Shown here in pieces: positions 29,093 through 37,711 of a stretch of DNA of 64,000 bases (the stretch's first letter is position 1; each line of letters begins with the position of its first letter). The stretch spans positions 43,834 to 107,833 of the forward strand of contig SCOE01000017.1 of the NCBI GenBank assembly GCA_005503065.1, read 5' to 3'. Position numbers and translations under genes: made by a program. Below the pieces are notes generated by a model. That model searched no databases. It saw only the letters and a list, made by a program, of their open reading frames with translations, and had not been told where the DNA came from. This DNA is from Comamonadaceae bacterium ALPHA2B. GTDB taxonomy: Bacteria > Pseudomonadota > Gammaproteobacteria > Burkholderiales > Burkholderiaceae_C.

Positions 29093-29494
29093 TCACGCCT
29101 TCACCCACCGGACCGGCACGCCGGCACGCACCGTGTTGTGTACCTCGGCGACGGCGTCGGTGTCCGCGAGGAGGCCGTCGATCGCCTCGGGCGGGGCACT
29201 CGACTGCACCCGCGCCGTGTAGCGGATGTCGGTGGCCGCCAGGCCAACGCCGGCAAACTCGGCGCTCGCTTCGACCTCGACCGCATCGAGCACGAGGCCC
29301 AGCCGCGCCGCCTCGCGGAACAGGTCGTTGCAGTAGCAGGTGGCCAGCGCCAGCATCAGGAACTCGCCGCCGTTGACGGCCGAGCCGCGGCCGGCCGGCT
29401 TCGGCGGCACGCTCAGCGATCGGCGAGCCTCACCGCTCTCGACGGTGGTCGCGTGCGAGGACGCGGTGTTGCGGACGGTGGCTCGGATGCGCAT
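29093..29494 (-). CDS. OsmC family protein
   Basis: 133 residues from ATG 29494, chosen because GGAGGT lies 3 bases upstream. Marks: NGGEFLMLALATCYCNDLFR with the conserved cysteine (here a CYC pair) and a C-terminal alpha-beta half. The usual second cysteine of Ohr/OsmC peroxidases (in a VCP-type motif) is not seen; the C-terminal part has VHNTVRAGVPV instead. A peroxidase role is therefore uncertain; it may be a YhfA-type member. Upstream of the acetyltransferase in the same direction. Confidence 0.85.
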   Translation of the reverse strand: MRIRATVRNTASSHATTVESGEARRSLSVPPKPAGRGSAVNGGEFLMLALATCYCNDLFREAARLGLVLDAVEVEASAEFAGVGLAATDIRYTARVQSSAPPEAIDGLLADTDAVAEVHNTVRAGVPVRWVKA

Positions 29495-29597
29495 GGGACC
29501 TCCGGAGAACGCGGCGCTCGGCACATTCTGCCCCTGCAGCGTGGAGTTCCGGAGCCACCGACGGCGCGGCGCGGGCTGCGCGCCGCGCCGCCGGTCC

Positions 29598-30647
29598 TCA
29601 GTCCTTCGCCACTTCCAGCACCAGCTTGCCGAAGTTCTCCCCCGAGAACAGCTTGCCCAGCGCCTCGGGGAAGTTCTCGATGCCCTGCACGATGTCCTCG
29701 CGGCTCTTCATGCGGCCGTCCTTGAGGTAGCCGGCCATCTCGGCGATGGCGACGTGATAGCGGTCGGCGTAGTCGAAGACGACCATGCCTTCCATGCGAG
29801 CACGGTTGACCAGCAGGCTGAGGTAGTTCTTCGGGCCGGCGGCGGGCGCACTGTTGGCGTTGTTGTACTGGCTGATGGCGCCGCAGATGACGATGCGGGC
29901 CTTGCGCGCGAGCTTGGCCATCACGGTGTCGAGGATCTCGCCGCCGACGTTGTCGAAGTACACATCCACGCCCTTGGGCGCGTGTTCCTTCAGGCCCTCG
30001 CGCACGGCCTGCGGCCCGGCCTTGTAGTCGATGCAGGCGTCGAAGCCCAGTTCCTTCACGACCCACTCGCACTTGGCGGGGCCGCCGGCGATGCCGATGG
30101 CGCGGCAGCCCTTGATCTTCGCGAGCTGGCCCACGGTCTGGCCCACGGCGCCGGCCGCGCCGGAGACGACGACCGTATCGCCCGCCTTCGCCAGGCCAAC
30201 CTCGAGCAGACCGAAGTAGCCGGTCATGCCGGGCATGCCGAGCACGTTGAGCCACTGGCTGACGGTGCCGGCCTTCAGGTCGATCCTGGCCAGGCCGCTG
30301 CGCTTGACCTCGTCCGCCGACACCAGCGCGTACTCCTGCACGCCCAGGGTGCCGTACACCACGTCGCCGACGGCGAAGGCGGGGTTCTTCGACGCGACGA
30401 CGCGGCCCACGCCGCCGGCGCGCATGACTTCGCCGATGGCCACGGGCGGGATGTAGCTCCTGCCCTCGTTCATCCAGCCGCGCATGGCGGGGTCGAGCGA
30501 GAGCATCAGCGTCTTGACCAGCACGCCGCCGTCGGCCGGCCGGGCGACGGGTTCTTCACCGAAGCTGAAGTTCTCGCGCGTGGCGGCGCCGGTGGGCCGG
30601 CTGGCGAGCTTGAACTGGCGGTTGGTGGCGGCGATGGCGGTGCTCAT
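29598..30647 (-). CDS. Zinc-independent NADP-dependent MDR oxidoreductase (CurA-like)
   Basis: 349 residues from ATG 30647, with AGGAG 6 bases upstream. Medium-chain dehydrogenase fold of the leukotriene B4 12-hydroxydehydrogenase/curcumin reductase group: LSLDPAMRGWMNEGRSYIPP, PGMTGYFGLLEVG, the Rossmann loop VSGAAGAVGQTVGQLAK and DVYFDNVGGEILD. Catalytic zinc ligands are absent. It should reduce activated carbon-carbon double bonds with NADPH. First gene of the minus-strand group. Confidence 0.9.
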   Translation of the reverse strand: MSTAIAATNRQFKLASRPTGAATRENFSFGEEPVARPADGGVLVKTLMLSLDPAMRGWMNEGRSYIPPVAIGEVMRAGGVGRVVASKNPAFAVGDVVYGTLGVQEYALVSADEVKRSGLARIDLKAGTVSQWLNVLGMPGMTGYFGLLEVGLAKAGDTVVVSGAAGAVGQTVGQLAKIKGCRAIGIAGGPAKCEWVVKELGFDACIDYKAGPQAVREGLKEHAPKGVDVYFDNVGGEILDTVMAKLARKARIVICGAISQYNNANSAPAAGPKNYLSLLVNRARMEGMVVFDYADRYHVAIAEMAGYLKDGRMKSREDIVQGIENFPEALGKLFSGENFGKLVLEVAKD

Positions 30648-30736
30648 GGAGGTCTCCTGCAAGGATGTTCTGGACAGCGGGCGGCCATCCTAGCCGTGCG
30701 CCGAGGCCGGCGCAGGCGCGCAGGCGACATGTCGAT

Positions 30737-30795
30737 TCTTCAAGCCGAATCGGCCCGCAGCGCCCGCAGGGTGGGCGCGAGTCGCTATCAAATCA
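30737..30795 (+). repeat. Dispersed ~60-bp palindromic element, copy C
   Basis: Forward copy: TTCAAGCCGAATCGGCCCGC, then AGCGCCCGCAGGGTGGGCGC, then GAGTCGCTATCAAATCAGG. On the minus strand its end overlaps the last codons and TGA stop (30788-30790) of the DUF3325 gene. Confidence 0.85.
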
Positions 30796-31144
30796 GGAGC
30801 ATCGAGGCCAGGCCGGCCAGCAGTGCCAGCACTGCCGCGGCGCCGCCCACGCGGGCGGCCAGCCGCGGCTGCCAGGTGGCGACGGCCACCGTGCCCAGCG
30901 CCGCGGCCGTGAGCACGCCGAACCACAGCACCCAACCCACCGAGCCGCCCTGCAGCCGCAGGCAGGCCAGCAGCGAGCCGGCGAGCAGCAATGCGCCGCC
31001 GGCCTGCAGCCAGGGCCGGCGGCGGCCGGGCGAGCTGCCGCGGCCATAGGCGTCCTCGTGGTGGCGGTCCATTGCCAACGCCAGCGCGCTGAAGCCGCCC
31101 AGCGCGGCGGCGAAGCCACCGCAGGCGAGCAGCCCGGCGATCAT
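30788..31144 (-). CDS. DUF3325 family small membrane protein
   Basis: 118 residues with about four hydrophobic segments (LLACGGFAAALGGFSALALA at the N-terminus). The motif MDRHHEDAYGR between the first two segments is typical of DUF3325, found at the end of TonB-receptor/PepSY iron clusters. The ATG overlaps the stop of the PepSY gene (ATGA). The stop codon lies inside repeat copy C. Confidence 0.85.
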   Translation of the reverse strand: MIAGLLACGGFAAALGGFSALALAMDRHHEDAYGRGSSPGRRRPWLQAGGALLLAGSLLACLRLQGGSVGWVLWFGVLTAAALGTVAVATWQPRLAARVGGAAAVLALLAGLASMLLI

Positions 31145-32805
31145 GGCGCACCCTCGCCGGCCACGGGCCGGCCGACCGGCGCCGCCGGCGAGGCGGCGGC
31201 CTTCGCGGCAGGCCGCGCAGCGGCCTTGGACTTGGGACTCGCGTACCAGGCGGCCAACGCCAGCGCCGCGCCCAGGCCCACGCACACCAGGTCGAGCCCC
31301 GCCACCGGCCACAGCCCGGCCGGCAGCGTCACGGCCAGGCTCGAACCCGGTGTCGCCACGGCGTTCACGAGCGGCACGCCGGCGAAGAGCAGCGCACCCA
31401 CGCCGAGCTGGAGCCGCCACATGCGCCGCGTGGGCCACAGCAGGCCCAGCATCGCGGCCACGGCCCAGGCGATGAAGAAGCACTGGATCTCCACCGCCGG
31501 CCGCTGCGCGATGTCCACCGGCACCAGGCGGTTCGCCCACAGGAAGCTCGCGAAGGCGATGGGCAGGCCTGCGATGGTGGCGACGTTGAGCCCGTCGACC
31601 AGCCGCAGCCCGAAGCCGATGCGCCCCCTGTGCTTGAGCACCTTGGCGTACTTCTGCCGCTCCTTCACGGCCCACAGCAGCAGGCCGGTGGCCACCATCA
31701 CGCAGCCGGCGAGCCCCGAGAGGAAGAACAGGCCGCGCAGCAGCGGATTGGAGAAGCGCGCGATGTGCAGGCCATAGAGCACGCCGCGCGTCTCCAGCGC
31801 GGCCTGGGGCGCCTGGTCGAGCGTGGAGGCGACCCGTTCGCCACTGACGGCGCTGAAGCGCACCGTGGGCTGCTCGGACGACAGGTCCCTGCCCTCCTTG
31901 CGCTCGAAGCTCACGCTGGCGTTGGCGTCGTTGGGCAGATTGACCACGACGCGGCCCACGGGGGCGCCCTGCCACTGCGCACTGGCCTGCGCCATCAGCG
32001 GCGCGAAGTCCACCATGGCGGCGCGCTGTCCCGCCGCCTTGGCGTCGCGGCCCTGCACCGCGTTGAAGACCTCGCCGAACATCGCCTGCTGGCCGCCGTG
32101 GTCCTTGTACGCGGCCTGGCCGGCCCAGGGCATGTACATGAACATCAGCGTCACCAGCCCGGTGTACGTGATCATGAGGTGGTAGGGCAGCGCCAGCACC
32201 GCGGTCGCGTTGTGCGCATCGAGCCAGGAGCGCTGGCCCTTCTTCGGCCGGAAGGTGAAGAAGTCCTTGAAGATGCGCCGGTGCGTGACGATGCCGCTGA
32301 CGATCGCCGTGAGCATGAACATGGCACAGAAACCCACGATCCAGCGCGCCCACAGCGCGGGCATGTAGTGCAGGTCGAAGTGCAGGCGGTAGAAGAACTC
32401 GCCGCCGCGCGTCTCGCGCGCATCGGCAAGCGGCTGGCCGCTGGCCGGGTCCAGCGTGGCGTTGAGGAAGCGGCGGCGCGGCGGCTTCTGCCCCGGCTCG
32501 GCCTTGGGCGGCGGCCCCTGCCAGAACATGCGCACGCCGGGCTCGCGTTCGGTGGGCAGGGTGATGAACCAGCGCTCGGACTGCGCCCCGTGCGCCTGCA
32601 GATGCGCGATCGCGTGCCGCAGCGCCTCGTCGGCCGGCACCGGATGGCGCGCAGCGGCATGCAGCTCGGGCTTGGCCCAGAAGGTGATCTCGCTGCGGAA
32701 GTAGGCGGCCGTGCCGCCGGCGAACACCAGGAACAGCACCCAGCCGACCAGCAGGCCCGACCAGGTGTGCAACCACGCCATCGACTGCCGGAAGCCTTCT
32801 TTCAC
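31141..32805 (-). CDS. PepSY-associated transmembrane protein (iron-uptake associated)
   Basis: 554 residues from a GTG at 32805, with GGAGG 7 bases upstream. N-terminal helix MAWLHTWSGLLVGWVLFLVF, a periplasmic PepSY region, then paired helices (FCAMFMLTAIVSGIVTHRRI, then LPYHLMITYTGLVTLMFMYM) and further helices in the C-terminal third. PepSY_TM proteins in this setting are linked to ferric-siderophore reduction or iron release. The gene overlaps both neighbours by 4 bases (GTGA and ATGA), implying coupled translation. Confidence 0.9.
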   Translation of the reverse strand: MKEGFRQSMAWLHTWSGLLVGWVLFLVFAGGTAAYFRSEITFWAKPELHAAARHPVPADEALRHAIAHLQAHGAQSERWFITLPTEREPGVRMFWQGPPPKAEPGQKPPRRRFLNATLDPASGQPLADARETRGGEFFYRLHFDLHYMPALWARWIVGFCAMFMLTAIVSGIVTHRRIFKDFFTFRPKKGQRSWLDAHNATAVLALPYHLMITYTGLVTLMFMYMPWAGQAAYKDHGGQQAMFGEVFNAVQGRDAKAAGQRAAMVDFAPLMAQASAQWQGAPVGRVVVNLPNDANASVSFERKEGRDLSSEQPTVRFSAVSGERVASTLDQAPQAALETRGVLYGLHIARFSNPLLRGLFFLSGLAGCVMVATGLLLWAVKERQKYAKVLKHRGRIGFGLRLVDGLNVATIAGLPIAFASFLWANRLVPVDIAQRPAVEIQCFFIAWAVAAMLGLLWPTRRMWRLQLGVGALLFAGVPLVNAVATPGSSLAVTLPAGLWPVAGLDLVCVGLGAALALAAWYASPKSKAAARPAAKAAASPAAPVGRPVAGEGAP

Positions 32806-33170
32806 GCGAAACCTCCGCGCAGCCAGATCAGCGCACCGAACACGCCGGAGGCCACCAAGAGGCCGCCCCACGCGCGCCAGGCACTGCGCGTGGCGAAGAC
32901 GAACATCACGGCCACGACGTAGACCACGAAGGCCGCGAGCGTGGCCCAGACCGTGGCCGACGCGCGCGTGCCGGGCAGCCAGAGCGCCAGCACCGCCGAC
33001 GCCAGCGCGGCCACGCCGTAGCCGCCCACGATGGCCGCGAGCGCACGCGACGCGACGGCCAGCCGGTAGCGCAGCGCCTCGCTGCCGCCGAAGGGCAGCC
33101 AGCGGTGGCGCACGGGCGCCTCGGCCGGCACCGCGTCCGGGCCCCGAGCGGCGCTGCGAGCGGCCTTCAC
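32802..33170 (-). CDS. DUF3649-like small membrane protein
   Basis: 122 residues from GTG 33170, which overlaps the upstream stop (GTGA). Three hydrophobic segments: AIVGGYGVAALASAVLALWL, TVWATLAAFVVYVVAVMFVF and WGGLLVASGVFGALIWL. This fits DUF3649, a small inner-membrane protein of iron-uptake clusters. The function is unknown. Confidence 0.8.
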   Translation of the reverse strand: MKAARSAARGPDAVPAEAPVRHRWLPFGGSEALRYRLAVASRALAAIVGGYGVAALASAVLALWLPGTRASATVWATLAAFVVYVVAVMFVFATRSAWRAWGGLLVASGVFGALIWLRGGFA

Positions 33171-33490
33171 TGGACGATGAAGCTCAGCGTGGCGACATGG
33201 CGCGTCTGCGTGTAGCGCTTGCCGTCCCATTCGCCGCCGGCGTCCTTGTCGGTGTGGTTCACCTCGACCACGTACTGGCCGGGCCAGGGTGTGGGCAGCG
33301 TGCCGTCGGCCGCCACCGCGGCCGGTGCACTCACCAGCTTCAGATGGCCGGCTTCGGTCTCGCGCAGGTCGTCGGCCCATTCGCCGAAGTAGGCCTTGGC
33401 CTCGCCGCCCGTGGCGGGCTCCAGCCAGACGAAATGGGCATGGGCTGCGCCACCGAGGGCAAGCGCGAGAGCCAGCAGGGTCTTTTTCAT
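33167..33490 (-). CDS. Small secreted DUF4198-like protein
   Basis: 107 residues. Signal peptide MKKTLLALALALGGAAHA. The mature protein starts HFVWLEPATGGEAKAYFGEW, which resembles the DUF4198 metal-uptake family in short form. The C-terminus HVATLSFIVQ is a closing beta strand. It lies 42 bases after the receptor gene and is coupled to the DUF3649 gene. Likely a periplasmic factor for iron or another metal; inferred from context. Confidence 0.78.
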   Translation of the reverse strand: MKKTLLALALALGGAAHAHFVWLEPATGGEAKAYFGEWADDLRETEAGHLKLVSAPAAVAADGTLPTPWPGQYVVEVNHTDKDAGGEWDGKRYTQTRHVATLSFIVQ

Positions 33491-33532
33491 GGGCGAACAC
33501 TCCTTGGGGCAAACGGCATCGTTGAAAAGGTT

Positions 33533-35992
33533 TCAGAAATTGGCCTTGAGCGTCACGCGCGCATTGCGCGGTGCGCCGTAGTAGCTGGCCGAGGTGCTGG
33601 TGTAGTAGCGCTTGTCGAACACGTTGTTCAGCGCGAATGCCACCGAAAGCTGGCGGTTGATGCGCAAGTTCGCCATCAGGTCCAGCGTGGCGTAGCTCGG
33701 CTGCCTGAAACGCACGGCGCTCGGCCCGACCTTGTCGGTGTGGATCTCGCCCTGCCAGTTGAAGCCGCCCCCGACGGTGAGGCCTTGACCGATGCCGGGG
33801 ATCAGGTAGCTGGTGAAGAGCTTGAGCGTGTTCTTCGGCACGTTGGTGTTGAGCCGCACGCCGTCGGCATCGCGCGCCACGGCGTGGGTGAAGCTGGCGC
33901 CGACCTGCCAGCCGGTGCGCACCTCGCCCGCCACCTCGAACTCGTAGCCGCGCGTGCGCGTGCCCTGGGCGGCGCGGTAGGCCTGCGAGCCGTCGGGTGC
34001 GAACTGGTTGGTCAACGCCACGGCCAGGTTGTCCTGCCTGATCTCGAACACGGCTGCACTCACGTTCAGCCGCTCGCCCAGCAGCGCGCCCTTCACGCCC
34101 ACTTCGTAGGCATCGCCCTCGAGCGGGTCGAGATAGTCGCCGGTCGTCGTCTTGCGGGTCTGCGGCTTGAAGATGCTCGTGTAGCTGGCGTAGACCGACC
34201 ACGCGTCCGCGAAGTCGTAGACCACGCCGGCGTAGGGCGTGACGACGCCGTTCTCCGTGCGCAGGGTGGTGCTGGTGGCCCCGGTGGCATAGGTCCACAG
34301 CCTCGATTCGTCCTTCCAGTCGCTCACGCGCAGGCCGCCGATGACCGACAGCCGGTCCGTGGGCCGCAGGCGCACGGTCGCGTAGGCGCCGCTCTGCGTC
34401 GTGGCCTTGCGCGTCTCGCTGATCTGCGGGTTGTACGGCGCGGGCGGGTCGTCGCCGTTCCACAGGTAGTAGTTGGGGATGCCGGCGTTGTAGTTGGAAA
34501 TGGTCCAGTTGGTGTAGCCGGGCGTGAGCTCGGTGGTGCGCGAGGTGCTCACGCCGAACACCGCCTCGTGCTGGCGCCCGAAGAGCGTGAAGGCCCCCGT
34601 GACGTAGGCGTCGAGTGCGTTCTGCACCGGCTGCGAATTCCACTGCGTGGGCCACAGCGACAGGCCCGTGCCGGTGAGCCGGTTCACGTAGCCGCGCGCG
34701 GCGTAGCCGATCACGTCGTCGTAGGCGCGCTCGGCGCGGTTGAAGCTCAGATGCGCCTTCCAGCCCGTGCCGAAGCGGTGGTCGAGCGACGCGAAAACCA
34801 TGCGCTGGCGCTGGTGCGAGTAGGCCCAGCTCGCGGCGGCGCTGGCCGAACGGTCCCAGCGGGCCAGGGTGCCGTCGCTGAAGAACAAGGGCAGGCCGCT
34901 GCGCGCGGTGCCGTCGTTGTCGTGCTGCTGCAGCTCGACGCCGGCCGTGAGCCGCGTGTCGCGCGAGAGGTCGGCCTCGACGATGCCGTAGAGGATCTGC
35001 TTCCTGCCCTCGTAGCGGTCGATCCAGGAGTTGCCCTTCTGCGCGGCGGCGACGATGCGTCCGCGCACGCTGCCCGCGTCGTTGAGCGGGCCGCCGATGT
35101 CCGCTTCGCCACGCACCTGGTTCCAACTGCCGGCGCTCAGCGAGGCCATGCCCTTGAATTGCGCGGTGGGCCGCTTGCGCACCAGGTTGATGGTGGCCGC
35201 GGGCGTGCCCACCCCGTTGAGCAGGCCGGTCGCGCCGCGCACGATCTCGACGCGGTCGTAGGGCGCGAGGTCGCCGGTCTGCGTGAGCCAGCTGCCGGTC
35301 TGCGCGATGCCGTCGATCTGGTAGTTCTCGACCGCGAAGCCGCGTGCGTAGACCGCGTTCGAATCGGTGCCTGCATCGCCGCTCTGGATGAAGTTCAACC
35401 CCGGCGCCTGCCGCAGCACGTCGGACACCTGGGCGAGGCCCTGGTCGTCCATGCGGTCGCGCGTGATGATGGAGATGGACTGCGGCGTCTCGCGCAGCGT
35501 CAGGTCCAGGCGCGTGGCGCTGCTGACCATGCCGTTGGTGGTGTACGAGCTCGAGCCTTCCGTGACGGTGTCGCGCTGGCCGGTGACCTGCACCACGCCG
35601 AGCGTGCCGAGGGTGGCCGCGTCGGCCTGCGGCGCGGGCGCCGCAGCCGGCAGGGGCCGCAGCGTGTAGCTGCCGGCCGCGCCGGGCACCGCCTCCAGGC
35701 CGCTGCCGGCGAGCAGCCGGCGCAGTGCCTCCACGGGCGTGAAGCTGCCCTCGAGCGCCGGCGCCTGGAGGCCGCGCACGAGTTCGGCGTCGACGCCGAC
35801 CAGGAGCCCGGTGCGAGCGGCCAGTGCGTTGAGCGCCGCACCCAGCGGCTGGGCCGGCTGGCTCAACGCCACGGCGCCTCCGCCGGGCGGCGGCTGTTGC
35901 GCGTGCGCGGGCACGAGCCCCGCGCCCGCGAACTGCAAAGCGATGGCGATGGCCGACAGGCGACGCAGCGCACGGTGTTTCTTCTCCTGCAT
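33533..35992 (-). CDS. TonB-dependent siderophore receptor with STN domain
   Basis: 819 residues from ATG 35992 (an ATG at 36007 lacks a ribosome site). Signal peptide to about residue 31 (PAHAQ). The STN signalling domain follows (LGAALNALAARTGLLVGVDA), then the plug (LTLRETPQSISIITRDRM, NYQIDGIAQTGSWL, YDRVEIVRGATGLLNGVGTP) and a 22-strand barrel ending ARVTLKANF. This is the FhuE/FpvA/FecA transducer class: it imports a ferric siderophore and signals through FecR to FecI, both encoded just upstream. The ligand is unknown. Confidence 0.96.
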   Translation of the reverse strand: MQEKKHRALRRLSAIAIALQFAGAGLVPAHAQQPPPGGGAVALSQPAQPLGAALNALAARTGLLVGVDAELVRGLQAPALEGSFTPVEALRRLLAGSGLEAVPGAAGSYTLRPLPAAAPAPQADAATLGTLGVVQVTGQRDTVTEGSSSYTTNGMVSSATRLDLTLRETPQSISIITRDRMDDQGLAQVSDVLRQAPGLNFIQSGDAGTDSNAVYARGFAVENYQIDGIAQTGSWLTQTGDLAPYDRVEIVRGATGLLNGVGTPAATINLVRKRPTAQFKGMASLSAGSWNQVRGEADIGGPLNDAGSVRGRIVAAAQKGNSWIDRYEGRKQILYGIVEADLSRDTRLTAGVELQQHDNDGTARSGLPLFFSDGTLARWDRSASAAASWAYSHQRQRMVFASLDHRFGTGWKAHLSFNRAERAYDDVIGYAARGYVNRLTGTGLSLWPTQWNSQPVQNALDAYVTGAFTLFGRQHEAVFGVSTSRTTELTPGYTNWTISNYNAGIPNYYLWNGDDPPAPYNPQISETRKATTQSGAYATVRLRPTDRLSVIGGLRVSDWKDESRLWTYATGATSTTLRTENGVVTPYAGVVYDFADAWSVYASYTSIFKPQTRKTTTGDYLDPLEGDAYEVGVKGALLGERLNVSAAVFEIRQDNLAVALTNQFAPDGSQAYRAAQGTRTRGYEFEVAGEVRTGWQVGASFTHAVARDADGVRLNTNVPKNTLKLFTSYLIPGIGQGLTVGGGFNWQGEIHTDKVGPSAVRFRQPSYATLDLMANLRINRQLSVAFALNNVFDKRYYTSTSASYYGAPRNARVTLKANF

Positions 35993-36091
35993 GGTTCGAG
36001 CCCTCATGGAAATGTCAGATTGCTTGTGACATCCATGACAAGCGGCCGCCCGTTTTGGGTAGGGCCGGGACTGCGGTTTCCGATAAAAAAA

Positions 36092-37057
36092 TCAGCGCGA
36101 GGCCAGGCCTCCCGGTGTGGCGGCACCGCTGCGGCGGCCCACGTGCACCACCCACGGCGTGGCGTGGCGCACCTCGATCGGCAGCGCCGCCGCGAGCAGC
36201 GCCAGCGCCTGGTCGCCCTGCGCGGTCGGCAGCACGCCGGTGAAACGCAGGCCGGCCAGCGCGGACTCGTCCGCCCACAGCAGGCCGGGGCGGTAGCGCG
36301 CCAGTTCGCGCAGCACCTCGGCGAGCGGCGCGTCCTCGAACACGAGGCGCCCTTCGCGCCAGGCCAGCGCCTGCGGCGGCGCGTCGGCCATCGGGGCGGT
36401 GACGCCCTGTCGGTCGAATCGCAGCTGCCGGCCGGCGGCGACCTCCACGGGCTGGTCGAGTGCGGCGCTCGGTCGCACCTGCACGCGCGACTCGGTCACC
36501 GTGACCAGCGTGTCGTGCTCGTCGCGGCGCACGGCGTAGCGCGTGCCCATCGCCCGCACGCCGCCGTCGCGGTCGATGACCACGAAGGGCTTGCCGCCCG
36601 GCGCCACCTCGACATAGACCTCGCCGCGGTGCAGGCGCACGCGGCGGGCGTCGCCCGTCAGGTCGATGTCGACGGCCGTGCCGCCATTGAGCGTGACACG
36701 GCTGCCGTCGGCCAGGGCGAGCTGACGCACCTCGCCGCTGGCGGTGCGCTCCTGCGCCGTCCAGGCGCGCCAGGGCAGCAGGCGCCACGACGCGCCGGCC
36801 ACCAGCAGCACCAGCGCCAGGCTGCCGACAGCGGCCACACGCCGGCGGCCGGACCGCACGGCTGGACGCGGCACGGGCGTGTCGGCGCCGATCGCGCCCC
36901 AGAGGCGGCGCATCTCCTCGAGCGCGCGGGCGTGCCGCACGTCGCGGGCGGCCCATTCGGCGCAGTCGCGCTGCAGGGCCGGGTCGGCCGGCGCTTCGTC
37001 CAGGCGCACGACCCAGTCCGCCGCCTGCTCGCGGATGGCCAGGGACGCCGCGCTCAC
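36092..37057 (-). CDS. fecR: FecR-type anti-sigma regulator
   Basis: 321 residues from a GTG at 37057 that overlaps the fecI stop (GTGA). The cytoplasmic N-terminal DUF4880 region (EQAADWVVRLDEAPADPALQ) is followed by one membrane helix (VGSLALVLLVAGASWRLL), then the periplasmic FecR domain (VRQLALADGSRVTLNGGTAV) and a C-terminal STN-like subdomain. It transmits the signal from the receptor STN domain to the sigma factor. No ribosome site is needed given the overlap. Confidence 0.93.
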   Translation of the reverse strand: MSAASLAIREQAADWVVRLDEAPADPALQRDCAEWAARDVRHARALEEMRRLWGAIGADTPVPRPAVRSGRRRVAAVGSLALVLLVAGASWRLLPWRAWTAQERTASGEVRQLALADGSRVTLNGGTAVDIDLTGDARRVRLHRGEVYVEVAPGGKPFVVIDRDGGVRAMGTRYAVRRDEHDTLVTVTESRVQVRPSAALDQPVEVAAGRQLRFDRQGVTAPMADAPPQALAWREGRLVFEDAPLAEVLRELARYRPGLLWADESALAGLRFTGVLPTAQGDQALALLAAALPIEVRHATPWVVHVGRRSGAATPGGLASR

Positions 37058-37569
37058 GAAGCGGCCGCTCCGTCGGGAAACAGCCGCGCGTGGCAATGGA
37101 GCAGCACCTTGGCCAGGTACTGCTTCACGCGCGTTTCCGACACGCCCAGGTGCGCCGCGATCTCGCGGTAGCTGCGGCCCTCCACGCGGGCCATGAGGAA
37201 GGCGGTGCGGCTGCGTTCGTCAAGTTCGTGCGTGAGCAGCGCCACCACCTGCCCCACCAGCTGACGCGCGCCGGCCTCGTCCTCGGCGCTGCGGGCCGTG
37301 TCGTGCTGCGCCACCAGCGCCACGGTGCGCAGGATCTCGGCCTCCAGCGTTGCGCGGCGAAAGCGGTTGATCATCAGCCGGCTGGCGACGACCTGCAGGA
37401 AGGCGCGCGGCTGGCGCAGCACCGGCATCACCGGCTGCTCCAGGATGTTGACGAAGGTGTCCTGCGTCAGGTCGGCGGCGGCGGCGCCGCTTTCGACCCG
37501 GCGTGCCAGCCAGCCGCGCAGCCAGCCGTGGTGCTCGGCGTAGAGGTGGGCGACGTCCGGGTTCGACAT
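37054..37569 (-). CDS. fecI: FecI-type ECF sigma factor
   Basis: 171 residues. Region 2: DLTQDTFVNILEQ and PRAFLQVVASRLMINRFRRA. Region 4: RSRTAFLMARVEGRSYREIA then HLGVSETRVKQYLAKVLLH. This is the iron-starvation ECF class. It should direct transcription of the receptor operon once released by FecR. A Fur-box-like palindrome lies 40 bases upstream, so iron repletion should shut it off. Confidence 0.95.
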   Translation of the reverse strand: MSNPDVAHLYAEHHGWLRGWLARRVESGAAAADLTQDTFVNILEQPVMPVLRQPRAFLQVVASRLMINRFRRATLEAEILRTVALVAQHDTARSAEDEAGARQLVGQVVALLTHELDERSRTAFLMARVEGRSYREIAAHLGVSETRVKQYLAKVLLHCHARLFPDGAAAS

Positions 37570-37606
37570 GGTGGATGGCAGGAGAAGGTGCGGCGACGCG
37601 CATCTT

Positions 37607-37624
37607 ATTGAGAATCACTCTCAT
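37607..37624. promoter_or_regulatory. Fur-box-like palindrome upstream of fecI
   Basis: TGAGAATCACTCTCA (37609-37623) differs at one position from the near-palindrome TGAGAATNATTCTCA and sits in ATTGAGAATCACTCTCATTG. It is in the 142-base divergent gap between fecI and macA, so one Fur dimer could control both. Fur binding is inferred from sequence match and from the iron context. Confidence 0.75.
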
Positions 37625-37711
37625 TGTAGGGCTTACCCCACCCGTCCCCGGATCGGCGGGGGCTTTCGCCCTACCCGATTCGCCGGCCCGAACGTCATGG
37701 GGGCATGAACC

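Noticed and set aside
32711..37171. Plus-strand frame of nearly 1500 codons across the iron-uptake genes
   Set aside because: It runs opposite five well-supported genes and spans their junctions. Composition is that of a reverse-complement shadow.
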